This document shows, piece by piece, positions 7,700 through 14,485 of a DNA stretch of 22,852 nt. The DNA lies in the IMG/VR virus record IMGVR_UViG_3300017743_001936, positions 1 to 22,852 of that record; one strand, written 5' to 3'. Positions within the stretch are counted from its first letter, which is position 1. The number at the start of each line of letters is the position of its first letter. The notes beneath the pieces are model-generated. The model searched no databases and was not told where the DNA came from. It saw only the letters and a program-made list of their open reading frames with translations. The position numbers and the translations under genes are program-made. This DNA is from a virus.

Positions 7700-10639
7700 A
7701 TGTCTATATTTCGTTTAAACCAAAAAACAATTGGTAGACCACGAGGTTACAAATATCCCGCAGGATTATCTTTTATTGTAACTGGTCAAACTGATGGTGC
7801 CCCAAGAGCTAATATAGCTACAAATACAACTGGCGGAACTCAAACAGTTATTGGTGATGAAACAATACACACGTTCTTAGAATCTGATGATTTTGTTTGG
7901 ACATCATCACAGCCTGGATTTATCGACTACGTTGTTGTAGGCGGTGGAGGCGGTGGCGGTGGTAATAACGGTGCTGGCGGTGGTGGGGGTGGTGTTCTCA
8001 TGCGAGAAAGATATCACCTTGATGCAGGATCAAATTGCCAAATCACAATAGGGGCAGGTGGGGCTGGTGGCACAGGATCTGGAACTATAGCAGGTTTTGG
8101 TGGTAATACAATTTTAGAATTACCTACAATGAATGTTACCGCAGGTGGCGGTGGTAATGGTGGTCAGTACAAGGGTGAACCTGCTTCAGCAGATCTGGGG
8201 CACTCTGGTGGTAAAGGGCATAACGATGGAGGTTCAGGTGGTGGGGGTGGACAAACAAGGGGTTTAGGTGGGGCCTCGGCTAATATATCTGGTGAAAATA
8301 AAATTTGGACATCGAACGGTTCATTTTCAGGTGCAAACGGTTCTTCTGCGGTAAATCCTGGATATCATGGTGCAGGCGGTGGAGCTGGAAATACTGCTTA
8401 CGGTGGCACAGGTGGCGCCGGTCTAAACGCACCTTTCTTAAATAAAATTCAACTATCTGAAGCAGCCGGTACTTCAAATAACTATACATTTGGTGGCGGT
8501 GGTGGTGCAGGTTGGTGGACAAGTCCAAAGGGTGGTGCAGCTGGCGGTGCAGGTGGAGGTGGTGGAGGTGGTGCAACCCCAGTTCACACTACAGGTCTGC
8601 CTGGTGGTGCTGGCTTTAATTCAGGAAGTCCAGGTCAACCAACTACTTTAGGTGGTGCTGGTGGTGTAAACTCCGGTGGAGGCGGAGGTGGTGGCGGTTA
8701 TGGTAAGAATGGTGCCCCTGGAACTTGGGGTGGTGCAGGCGGTTCGGGTTGTGTAATCATAAGATATGACACAAATCAAATAAATGTTCAAACAGATCAA
8801 GCAAACGCAGCCACACTTACAACGGGTGGTACACAAATAACTCAAAACGGATATGCAATTCACTCATTTACGTCTGGTTCTTCTACATTCTCCACACAAC
8901 TTGCAAATTTAGAGGTAGAAATTTTAGCTATTGCAGGTGGTGGAGGCGGTGGCGGACCAAACTATCATGGCGGTGGGGGCGGTGCAGGTGGACTTGTTTA
9001 TGCCAAAAACTTTACCATACATAGAGAATCACCAAGTGCAGCTTTATCAAAGGCAACAATTGTAATAGGTGCTGGTGCAGCAGGTGGTCACCCAGTTGGT
9101 GGTAGAGGTAGTAATACAACTGTAGGTTTCCCAGATTTAGTTTCACCATCAGCAAATTTATTTTGCCATGGTGGTGGAGGCGGAGGGAGTTATAATGGTG
9201 CATCAGGGACTCCTGGTGGTTCGGGGGGTGGAGGTAATGCAAGTCTTGCTGGGCCTTTAACTGCTGGTTTATCCGTTCAAGCAAACACTCTTTATAATAC
9301 ACTTCCAGGTTTTGGTCACGGATTTCCAGGCGGTAACGGCCAAGGTCCTACACCGCATCAAGGCGGTGGAGGAGGAGGCGCTGGCGGTGCTGGGGAAAAT
9401 GGTCAAAGATCAATTCCTTCAGGTGTTGCAAATGGCGGACTAGGTTTATCATTCAGTATATCAGGGGCAGTTCAAGGTTATGCAGGCGGTGGAGGCGGCT
9501 CACTTTGGACTGCTAATCCCGCATATGGACGTGCAGGTCTCGGTTTTGATGGCGGCGGTGATGGTGCCTCTGCTGGTAGTGGTTATCCCGCTAAAAACGG
9601 TTTAGACAATCGTGGCGGTGGCGGTGGTGGGGGTGAAAGAGGTATAGGTGTTGGAACTGGTGGTTCTGGTGTAGTTTATATTCGTTATTTAATGAGAGAT
9701 AGAGTAGCAAATCAAGTTGTCGCAAGTGTGAATACATCTAATGCGGGTACAAACACCACAGGTGGTACACAAACAGATGAAGGTGAATTTATGTTACACA
9801 CCTATAATTCATCTAGTTATTTTAAACCAACCGTAAATGTACAAGCTGATGTTCTCTGTGTTGCAGGTGGTGGCTCTGGTGGAGGCTCAGTTGGTGGAGG
9901 TGGTGGTGCAGGTGGATTAATCTTCTTAGACAATTTTGTCTTTGAGGGTGGCCAACATTACTCAGTAAATGTAGGTGCAGGTGGTACTGCGCCGGCACCA
10001 TCAACAATGGGAAATCCTGGAAATAATACAGATATACACCTTGCAAATACTATTCAAGTCGTAATGTCTGAAAGAGGTGGAGGAGGGGCATCTTATCTTG
10101 GTCCTTCATATCAAAATGATGGTTTACCCGGTGGTTCAGGGGGCGGGGCTACAGGTTATGCACCTGGCGGTTCAGTTACAGCTAAGTCGGGTGGGGTTGC
10201 AAATACAGGTCAAGGTTCTGCTGGCGGTAACTCACTAACAACAAATAATGGTGCCGGAGGTGGTGGTGCAGGATCCACAGGGACAGATGCAGTTCCTGGT
10301 GGTAGTGCTCCAACAAATCATGGTTCAAGGGGTGGTGATGGGCTATTTTTTGGTATATCTGGTGAGAACAAAGCTTATTCAGGGGGTGGAGGATCAGGTG
10401 GTAACAGCGGCACACCAGGATTTGGTGGTGCTGGTGGCGGAGGTCAAGGTGCCTTATTCCCAGTTAATGCTGGTACGGCCGGCGCAGCTAATCGAGGTGG
10501 TGGCGGAGGAGGTGGCCAAACTAGTGGAGCGGGCACCGGTGGTGCCGGTGGTTCAGGTGTCGTATTCATAAGATACAAAAAAGTACAATCAAATGTTATA
10601 GTAGCACTTACGGTTGAACGCAACTATTCTATAAATTAA
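7700..10639 (+). CDS. Polyglycine-domain adhesin-like protein, copy 1 (979 aa)
   Basis: The N-terminus (~60 aa, FRLNQKTIGRPRGYKYPAGLSF then DGAPRANIATNTTGGTQT) is shared with the next gene. It is followed by three glycine-rich modules at about residues 75-356, 405-663 and 713-960. Each module is introduced by TTGGTQT...IH(T/S)F and an alternating hydrophobic strand (VVVGGGG, ILAIAGGGG, VLCVAGGG). Long runs of G with A/S follow, then RGGGGGG or GGAGGSG and a closing strand (CVIIRY, VVYIRY, VVFIRY). This matches the Gly-rich domain common in phage tail proteins. By analogy with the S16-type gp38 adhesin it may form packed polyglycine-II helices with variable loops contacting the host. That comparison is inference. 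The C-terminus is NYSIN. No convincing Shine-Dalgarno precedes the ATG. The GGT-rich codons raise local GC above the neighbours. Confidence 0.8.
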   Translation: MSIFRLNQKTIGRPRGYKYPAGLSFIVTGQTDGAPRANIATNTTGGTQTVIGDETIHTFLESDDFVWTSSQPGFIDYVVVGGGGGGGGNNGAGGGGGGVLMRERYHLDAGSNCQITIGAGGAGGTGSGTIAGFGGNTILELPTMNVTAGGGGNGGQYKGEPASADLGHSGGKGHNDGGSGGGGGQTRGLGGASANISGENKIWTSNGSFSGANGSSAVNPGYHGAGGGAGNTAYGGTGGAGLNAPFLNKIQLSEAAGTSNNYTFGGGGGAGWWTSPKGGAAGGAGGGGGGGATPVHTTGLPGGAGFNSGSPGQPTTLGGAGGVNSGGGGGGGGYGKNGAPGTWGGAGGSGCVIIRYDTNQINVQTDQANAATLTTGGTQITQNGYAIHSFTSGSSTFSTQLANLEVEILAIAGGGGGGGPNYHGGGGGAGGLVYAKNFTIHRESPSAALSKATIVIGAGAAGGHPVGGRGSNTTVGFPDLVSPSANLFCHGGGGGGSYNGASGTPGGSGGGGNASLAGPLTAGLSVQANTLYNTLPGFGHGFPGGNGQGPTPHQGGGGGGAGGAGENGQRSIPSGVANGGLGLSFSISGAVQGYAGGGGGSLWTANPAYGRAGLGFDGGGDGASAGSGYPAKNGLDNRGGGGGGGERGIGVGTGGSGVVYIRYLMRDRVANQVVASVNTSNAGTNTTGGTQTDEGEFMLHTYNSSSYFKPTVNVQADVLCVAGGGSGGGSVGGGGGAGGLIFLDNFVFEGGQHYSVNVGAGGTAPAPSTMGNPGNNTDIHLANTIQVVMSERGGGGASYLGPSYQNDGLPGGSGGGATGYAPGGSVTAKSGGVANTGQGSAGGNSLTTNNGAGGGGAGSTGTDAVPGGSAPTNHGSRGGDGLFFGISGENKAYSGGGGSGGNSGTPGFGGAGGGGQGALFPVNAGTAGAANRGGGGGGGQTSGAGTGGAGGSGVVFIRYKKVQSNVIVALTVERNYSIN

Positions 10640-10654
10640 TAGATAAGTAAAAAT

Positions 10655-13423
10655 ATGGCAATTAAAAAAACATTTTCATCATTCAACTTTAGACCAAAGG
10701 GTTTTGAATATCCTACAGGTTTATCTTTTGGTATAATTGGTAGTGATGGTTTACCAACTTCAAATGCGGCTACAAACACAACAGGCGGTACTAAAACCGT
10801 TGATGTCTCAAATAGTTTTGCAATTCACACATACACAACATCTGGTACATTTGACCCAAGTTTTACTGGTACGGTTGAATACCTCGTTGTTGCCGGTGGT
10901 GGCAGCGGTGCCGTAGTATATGGAGGGGGTGGTGCAGGAGGCGTAAGACAAGGAACTATTCAAGTTGAATCAACAGCAACTTATAATATTACAGTAGGTG
11001 GTGGAGGCGCAGCTCCAGCAGCAACTCCAATTGGCACAGGTAGTGGTGCTAATGGCACTAATTCAATGTTCGCAACAATCGAAGCTTCGGGTGGTGGTTT
11101 CGGATCATCTGGCCAACACGCTGCAGCAGGTGGTTCTGGTGGAGGTGGAGGTAATTATAATGCTGTTGTTTATAATGGTGGTATAGGAAATAAAGGTAAT
11201 TACGAACCACTTGACTCAAGCGGTGAAGGTAATCCTGGAGGTATCGTTCACGCTCCACTAGGTTGTGGCGCCGGTGGCGGAGGAGCAGGATCACCAGGTG
11301 GACATGGTACAAGAGATTCAAGCGGACCTGGTGGTTCATCATTGAGTGGTTTCGGTGGTTCAGGAGTAAATTCTGCAATATCAGGCACAATGACCGCTTA
11401 TGGTGGCGGAGGTGGGGGTGGTGCTTGGACAGGTCCATCATCACAAAGTGCAGCTGCTGTAGGAGCTCGAGGCGGTGTTGGTGGTGGAGGTCCTGGTGGA
11501 GCTCACCCCGAAGGCCCAACTGATGGTAATTACAAAGCAGCTCCAGCTGCTTATGGTAATGGTGGTGCTGGTGCGGTAAATAGAGGTGGTGGCGGAGGCG
11601 CTGCAACATCCAGCTCTGCAGCTGCTGTTAGTGGTGGTGCAGGTGGGTCTGGTGTTGTAATTTTAAGATACATTACAAATCAGGTTGGGCCAGGTAATAG
11701 ATCAAATGTGTTTACTAGTTCAACGGGTGGTACAAAAACAACCGATAATGCCTACGCCTATCATGTTTTTACAACTTCAGGAACTTTTACCGCCTCAAAA
11801 CAATTAGAGGCTGATGTTTTACTTGTTGGTGGTGGTGGAGGCGGAGGTTATGATAGCGGTGGAGGTGGTGGTGCAGGTGGTTTTGTATATGCTTCAGGTA
11901 TCACAGTACCATCATCAGCTCACCAAGTATGGGTTGGTGCTGGTGGTGCAGGCGCCCCTGGTTATCCTGCCAGAGCTGGTAATGGTCAAAATTCAATATT
12001 TGGTACGTCTAATGCAGCCGCACTTTATGCTGAAGGAGGAGGAAGTGGTGGGGGTGCAGCTGGAGCAACACCAGCTACAGGACCTGGAGCTCCTGGAGGT
12101 TCTGGAGGAGGCTCTGCCGGTGGTGGCCCAGGTGGAACTATTGGAGTATCAAATACAACAATAAAACAAGGTAGTGATGGAGGTAATGCCATGACATCAT
12201 CACCATATGGAGCTGGAGGAGGTGGCGGTGCTATTCGGAAAGGATTTGATGCAACACCAGGAAATGGTGGGCGAGGGGGTGATGGTGCTTATATAACTAT
12301 GTCTGGTTCAGGTGCAACTACAGCTTATGCTGGGGGTGGTGGCGGTGTTCTTTGGCGATCAGGCCCATCTGGACCTGGATCTGGTGGTGTAGGTGGTGGT
12401 GCTCCTGGTTCTGGTTATCCTAGCATATCATCTGGTACCGCAAATAGAGGTGGCGGTGCAGGTGGCGGTTCACACGGACCTGGAGATCAAAAAGAAGCTG
12501 GTGGAAATGGAGGGTCTGGTGTTGTTATAATAAGATATGAGAAAGAGCAAGTAGACGGTCTTCAAAATGTAATTTCAACAGGCACGACTGGTGGTGAAGT
12601 TAGCTTTGACGAAGAAGAAGCAGTGCATACATTCAATTCACCTGGCACGTTTACTGCTGGTGCTGATATGAATGTCGATGTTTTAATTGTTGCGGGTGGT
12701 GGAGGTGGCGGTGCAGATAGAGCTGGCGGTGGCGGTGCAGGTGGTCTAGTTTATCTTTCTAATTACCCAGTTTCAAACACTACTGGGTATACAATTGCAG
12801 TAGGAAGCGGAGGTGCTGGTGCACCACCTTCTACAAAAGGTGGTAACGGGTCAAATTCGATCTTTAATAATCAATATTATACAGAAGGCGGTGGCGGTGG
12901 TGGTACAAGTCATCCAGGAACGGGTATAAGAGATGGAAGCCCTGGAGGTTCTGGTGGTGGCGGCTCACTTTATGGTGGTGCAGGTACAGGTGGATCTGCA
13001 AACAATACTGGAACAGGAATTGCTTTACAACAAGGTAATCAGGGTGGCGCAGGCTCAGAACCTGGTGAAGGTGGCGGAGGCGGCGGAGCTGCAATGAGAG
13101 GTAATCCATTTAATGGCGGAAGTCAAGGTGGTCCAGGTTTAATGTTTAGTGGTATCGCATACGCAGCCGGCGGTGGAGGTGGTAGAGCTTCTGCTTTTTC
13201 TCAAGGGGGTAGTTCTAACACAGGCGGTCTTGGAGGAGGCGGATCATCAGCAGCCGGAGGTGTTGGTGTAGCAAATAGAGGATCTGGTGGAGGTGGTGGA
13301 GGTGGTAATGCACCCGGCTCTGCACCAGGAGCAGGTGGTGCTGGCGCAGATGGTGTAATTGTTATAAGATATAAAAAATTAAAAGCTGGAATTACATCAA
13401 CAGAAGGGTACTTCATTAATTAA
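10655..13423 (+). CDS. Polyglycine-domain adhesin-like protein, copy 2 (922 aa)
   Basis: This is the paralog of the preceding gene. The N-terminus FNFRPKGFEYPTGLSF, then NAATNTTGGTKTV, aligns with copy 1. Three modules follow at about residues 74-340, 386-628 and 672-907. They open with EYLVVAGGG, DVLLVGGGGGGG and DVLIVAGGGGGG and close with GSGVVILRY, GSGVVIIRY and DGVIVIRYKK. Inside the modules the order is stereotyped: GGGGAGG, a strand with VG.GGAGAP, NG.NS.F, GG.GGGG, PGGSGGGG, G..GG, ISG/MSG, YAGGGGG.....G..GG, ANRGGG. The C-terminus is STEGYFIN. It starts 15 bases after copy 1, with only a weak purine stretch (AATAGATAAG) before ATG, so coupled translation is possible. A virion surface or host-recognition role is inferred. 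Substitution is concentrated in the loops between glycine runs. Confidence 0.8.
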   Translation: MAIKKTFSSFNFRPKGFEYPTGLSFGIIGSDGLPTSNAATNTTGGTKTVDVSNSFAIHTYTTSGTFDPSFTGTVEYLVVAGGGSGAVVYGGGGAGGVRQGTIQVESTATYNITVGGGGAAPAATPIGTGSGANGTNSMFATIEASGGGFGSSGQHAAAGGSGGGGGNYNAVVYNGGIGNKGNYEPLDSSGEGNPGGIVHAPLGCGAGGGGAGSPGGHGTRDSSGPGGSSLSGFGGSGVNSAISGTMTAYGGGGGGGAWTGPSSQSAAAVGARGGVGGGGPGGAHPEGPTDGNYKAAPAAYGNGGAGAVNRGGGGGAATSSSAAAVSGGAGGSGVVILRYITNQVGPGNRSNVFTSSTGGTKTTDNAYAYHVFTTSGTFTASKQLEADVLLVGGGGGGGYDSGGGGGAGGFVYASGITVPSSAHQVWVGAGGAGAPGYPARAGNGQNSIFGTSNAAALYAEGGGSGGGAAGATPATGPGAPGGSGGGSAGGGPGGTIGVSNTTIKQGSDGGNAMTSSPYGAGGGGGAIRKGFDATPGNGGRGGDGAYITMSGSGATTAYAGGGGGVLWRSGPSGPGSGGVGGGAPGSGYPSISSGTANRGGGAGGGSHGPGDQKEAGGNGGSGVVIIRYEKEQVDGLQNVISTGTTGGEVSFDEEEAVHTFNSPGTFTAGADMNVDVLIVAGGGGGGADRAGGGGAGGLVYLSNYPVSNTTGYTIAVGSGGAGAPPSTKGGNGSNSIFNNQYYTEGGGGGGTSHPGTGIRDGSPGGSGGGGSLYGGAGTGGSANNTGTGIALQQGNQGGAGSEPGEGGGGGGAAMRGNPFNGGSQGGPGLMFSGIAYAAGGGGGRASAFSQGGSSNTGGLGGGGSSAAGGVGVANRGSGGGGGGGNAPGSAPGAGGAGADGVIVIRYKKLKAGITSTEGYFIN

Positions 13424-13424
13424 T

Positions 13425-13432
13425 TATAAATA
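13425..13432 (+). promoter_or_regulatory. Candidate T4-like late promoter (TATAAATA)
   Basis: This is an exact match to the T4 late-promoter octamer, in the 37-base gap between the second polyglycine gene and the 138 aa gene, 28 bases before the ATG. It is followed by a strong Shine-Dalgarno. It is the clearest intergenic candidate in the window. Confidence 0.65.
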
Positions 13433-13444
13433 GGACATTAACAA

Positions 13445-13451
13445 AAGGAGG
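13445..13451 (+). promoter_or_regulatory. Strong ribosome-binding site (AAGGAGG)
   Basis: This near-perfect anti-16S match sits nine bases before ATG 13461. It is the strongest Shine-Dalgarno in the window and fixes the start of the 138 aa gene. Most other genes here have AGGA/AGGAG or rely on overlap with the previous gene. Confidence 0.75.
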
Positions 13452-13460
13452 TTTTATAAA

Positions 13461-13877
13461 ATGAATGTGGATGAAGTTGCAAAGAATTTTACAGGTCAAT
13501 CTGGTCTTGCATATGGCATAGACACAGCAATTAAAGCTTTAAGACCTAATGCAAAATTTGAGATGAGTGCTGGTGGAGGATCTTTTAATTTTCCTAGATG
13601 GGAAGACCCAGATGGAAAACAACCACCAACAAAAGACGAAATTATGGCTGAGTTTGAAAGACAAAAAGCTGTATCAGAATACTATCAGTATGCTTATGAT
13701 CGTTGTCATCATTACCCAGATGGGTTTGAACAGTTAGATATGTTATGGCACGCTATTAATAATGGTGCGTGTGATGGTTTAAAAGATACTGAATGGTTTA
13801 AAAAGATAGATAAAGTAAAGAAAAGATTTCCAAAACCTGAAGGTAACCCACCTCCAGAGTTTCAACCAAAGGATTAG
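13461..13877 (+). CDS. Tail-region accessory protein of marine T4-like phages, 138 aa
   Basis: Two recognisable blocks are present. The N-terminal block is DTAIKALRPNAKFEMSAGGGSF, then PPTKDEIMAEFERQKAV. The C-terminal block is YAYDRCHHYPDGFEQLDMLWHAINNG, ending KKIDKVKKRFPKPEG. The IKALRP.AKF start and the (Y..DR..YP...QLD.LWH) helix are typical of small proteins encoded beside fibre genes in marine phages. The sequence is mainly helical, without signal peptide or membrane segment. A chaperone-like or baseplate/fibre accessory role is plausible but unproven. It has its own TATAAATA and strong Shine-Dalgarno, so it may be expressed independently of the polyglycine genes. The proline-rich C-terminal tail (EGNPPPEFQPKD) looks disordered. 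Confidence 0.65.
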   Translation: MNVDEVAKNFTGQSGLAYGIDTAIKALRPNAKFEMSAGGGSFNFPRWEDPDGKQPPTKDEIMAEFERQKAVSEYYQYAYDRCHHYPDGFEQLDMLWHAINNGACDGLKDTEWFKKIDKVKKRFPKPEGNPPPEFQPKD

Positions 13878-13887
13878 ATAAACTAAA

Positions 13888-14103
13888 ATGGCAATTTCAA
13901 AGATAGTAACAAACTCACTTGCAAATACTGCTGTAACTCCTGGTGAATACGGTAATACAAATACAGCCGTGTCTATGACTATCAATGAAAAAGGCCAAAT
14001 AACAAGAGTCGCTAATGTCGCTATAGCTGGTGTGAGTGGCGGAGGTGGTGGTGGCGGTAGCGGTGAAGAAGGTTTCAACCCATTCTTATTGTCAGGTATG
14101 TAA
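13888..14103 (+). CDS. Small fibre-motif protein with polyglycine tail, 71 aa
   Basis: Residues ~15-48 read TPGEYGNTNTAVSMTINEKGQITRVANVAIA. In pieces, GEYGN, then TINEKGQITRVANVAIAGV. This is the same motif found in the 175 aa protein (KGRVSNVANVAVA) and in many phage fibre proteins. It is followed by a SGGGGGGGSG linker and EEGFNPFLLSGM. It could be a mini-fibre tip or attachment peptide, or a remnant of a larger fibre gene. The start ATG is ten bases after the previous stop; the only nearby purine match (AAGGA at 13868) is rather far. Same reading frame as the next gene, with stops TAA at 14101 and 14122 between them. Confidence 0.55.
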   Translation: MAISKIVTNSLANTAVTPGEYGNTNTAVSMTINEKGQITRVANVAIAGVSGGGGGGGSGEEGFNPFLLSGM

Positions 14104-14110
14104 AGTAACT

Positions 14111-14140
14111 CCTGGTTTGACTAAATAGTCCTAAAACAGG
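14111..14140 (+). promoter_or_regulatory. Imperfect RNA hairpin covering the Shine-Dalgarno of the next gene
   Basis: CCTG at 14111-14114 pairs with CAGG at 14137-14140. TTT at 14116-14118 pairs with AAA at 14133-14135, and GACT at 14119-14122 pairs with AGTC at 14127-14130. That leaves one G/A mismatch, a two-base bulge and an AAAT loop. The right arm ends inside the AGGAG (14138-14142) of the downstream gene. The stem would partly occlude ribosome binding or act as a weak end-of-gene structure. No T-run follows, so an intrinsic terminator is unlikely. Function is inferred. Confidence 0.45.
14120..14127 (+). promoter_or_regulatory. Weak late-promoter-like octamer (ACTAAATA)
   Basis: ACTAAATAG lies in the loop region of the dyad, 22 bases before the inferred start. 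The same nine bases recur upstream of the tail sheath gene (19417). It differs from TATAAATA at the first two positions, so promoter function is tentative. Confidence 0.3.
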
Positions 14141-14148
14141 AGAACGAG

Positions 14149-14484
14149 ATCGCTACTTATACTGAGCTCTTCATAGAGCAATACGCAAATTTTTCAAACA
14201 CAATTCATGTAAAAGACAATTCAGGTTCAAACATTAACTTGTTTGGGTATACAGCTAACTCTGAAATAAGAAAATCTCCGTACTCTTCCTCTGCAAATTC
14301 TTTTACTGCTACGGTTACTGGTAATGCAAATGGTCAAGTAACAATCACAATGTCAGCAGCTACTACTGCAAACCTAAGAGCAGGTCGATATATGTATGAT
14401 GTTCTTGTAACTTCATCAGGTGGTAATAAAATAAGAGCAGTTGAAGGTATTGTAAATATATTACCAGGTGTAACAAGGACATAA
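14149..14484 (+). CDS. Conserved phage structural-region protein, 111 aa, apparent ATC start
   Basis: The frame encodes ATYTELFIEQYANFSNTI, then VKDNSGSNINLFGYTANSEIRKSP, then FTATVTGNANGQVTITMSAATT, ANLRAGRYMYDVLVT and RAVEGIVNILPGVTRT. I recognise the phage family with N-termini like MA.Y..L.I.QG..F...I....G...DL.GYTARA.IRKS... and a GRY.YDV...EG...V.PGVT end. The family match clearly begins near 14149. Between stop 14122 and TTG 14239 there is no ATG, GTG or TTG in frame. AGGAG at 14138-14142 is followed after six bases by ATC GCT ACT TAT, exactly where ATG GCT would be expected. A start at TTG 14239 would delete the conserved first strand. Either ATC is used, or the base is an error or mutation. 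The protein looks all-beta; its precise role is unknown to me. Confidence 0.6.
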   Translation: MATYTELFIEQYANFSNTIHVKDNSGSNINLFGYTANSEIRKSPYSSSANSFTATVTGNANGQVTITMSAATTANLRAGRYMYDVLVTSSGGNKIRAVEGIVNILPGVTRT

Positions 14485-14485
14485 T

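Larger units (their letters stand above)
7700..13423 (+). repeat. Tandem paralogous gene pair with six polyglycine modules
   Basis: Two adjacent same-strand genes share an N-terminal element (P.G..YP.GLSF...DG.P..N.ATNTTGGT.T), three polyglycine modules each, and a Y(S/F)IN C-terminus. Module cores lie near 7925-8767, 8915-9689, 9841-10578, 10876-11674, 11811-12539 and 12670-13374. The layout points to duplication of an ancestral gene plus module duplication. The GGT/GGC-rich DNA is internally repetitive. Confidence 0.8.

Noticed and set aside
10248-10571. Plus-strand frame of 107 aa and similar ones at 10998, 11263 and 11814
   Set aside because: They lie wholly inside the polyglycine genes in shifted frames. 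V/E/Q- or W/R-rich composition is what GGT/GGC/GGA codons yield when shifted. No start signals.
11058-11609. Open reading frame on the minus strand (183 aa, rich in H, L, Q)
   Set aside because: It is the complement of GGT/GGA-rich coding DNA, which has few stops in other frames. No ribosome-binding site or recognisable domain; H/L/Q composition is a shadow effect. The same applies to other minus-strand frames in 8280-13416.
3-13423. Diversity-generating retroelement acting on the adhesins
   Set aside because: No reverse transcriptase and no template/variable repeat pair with adenine-specific differences was seen. A template elsewhere in the genome cannot be excluded from this window.
13779-14078. 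Minus-strand 99 aa frame with PPPPPPP
   Set aside because: It is the complement of the SGGGGGGGS segment and the 138 aa gene. No start signal; shadow frame.
14101-14124. Stop-codon readthrough joining the 71 aa gene to the 111 aa gene
   Set aside because: They are in the same frame, but two TAA stops (14101 and 14122) intervene, and a separate Shine-Dalgarno precedes the second gene. Independent initiation is simpler.
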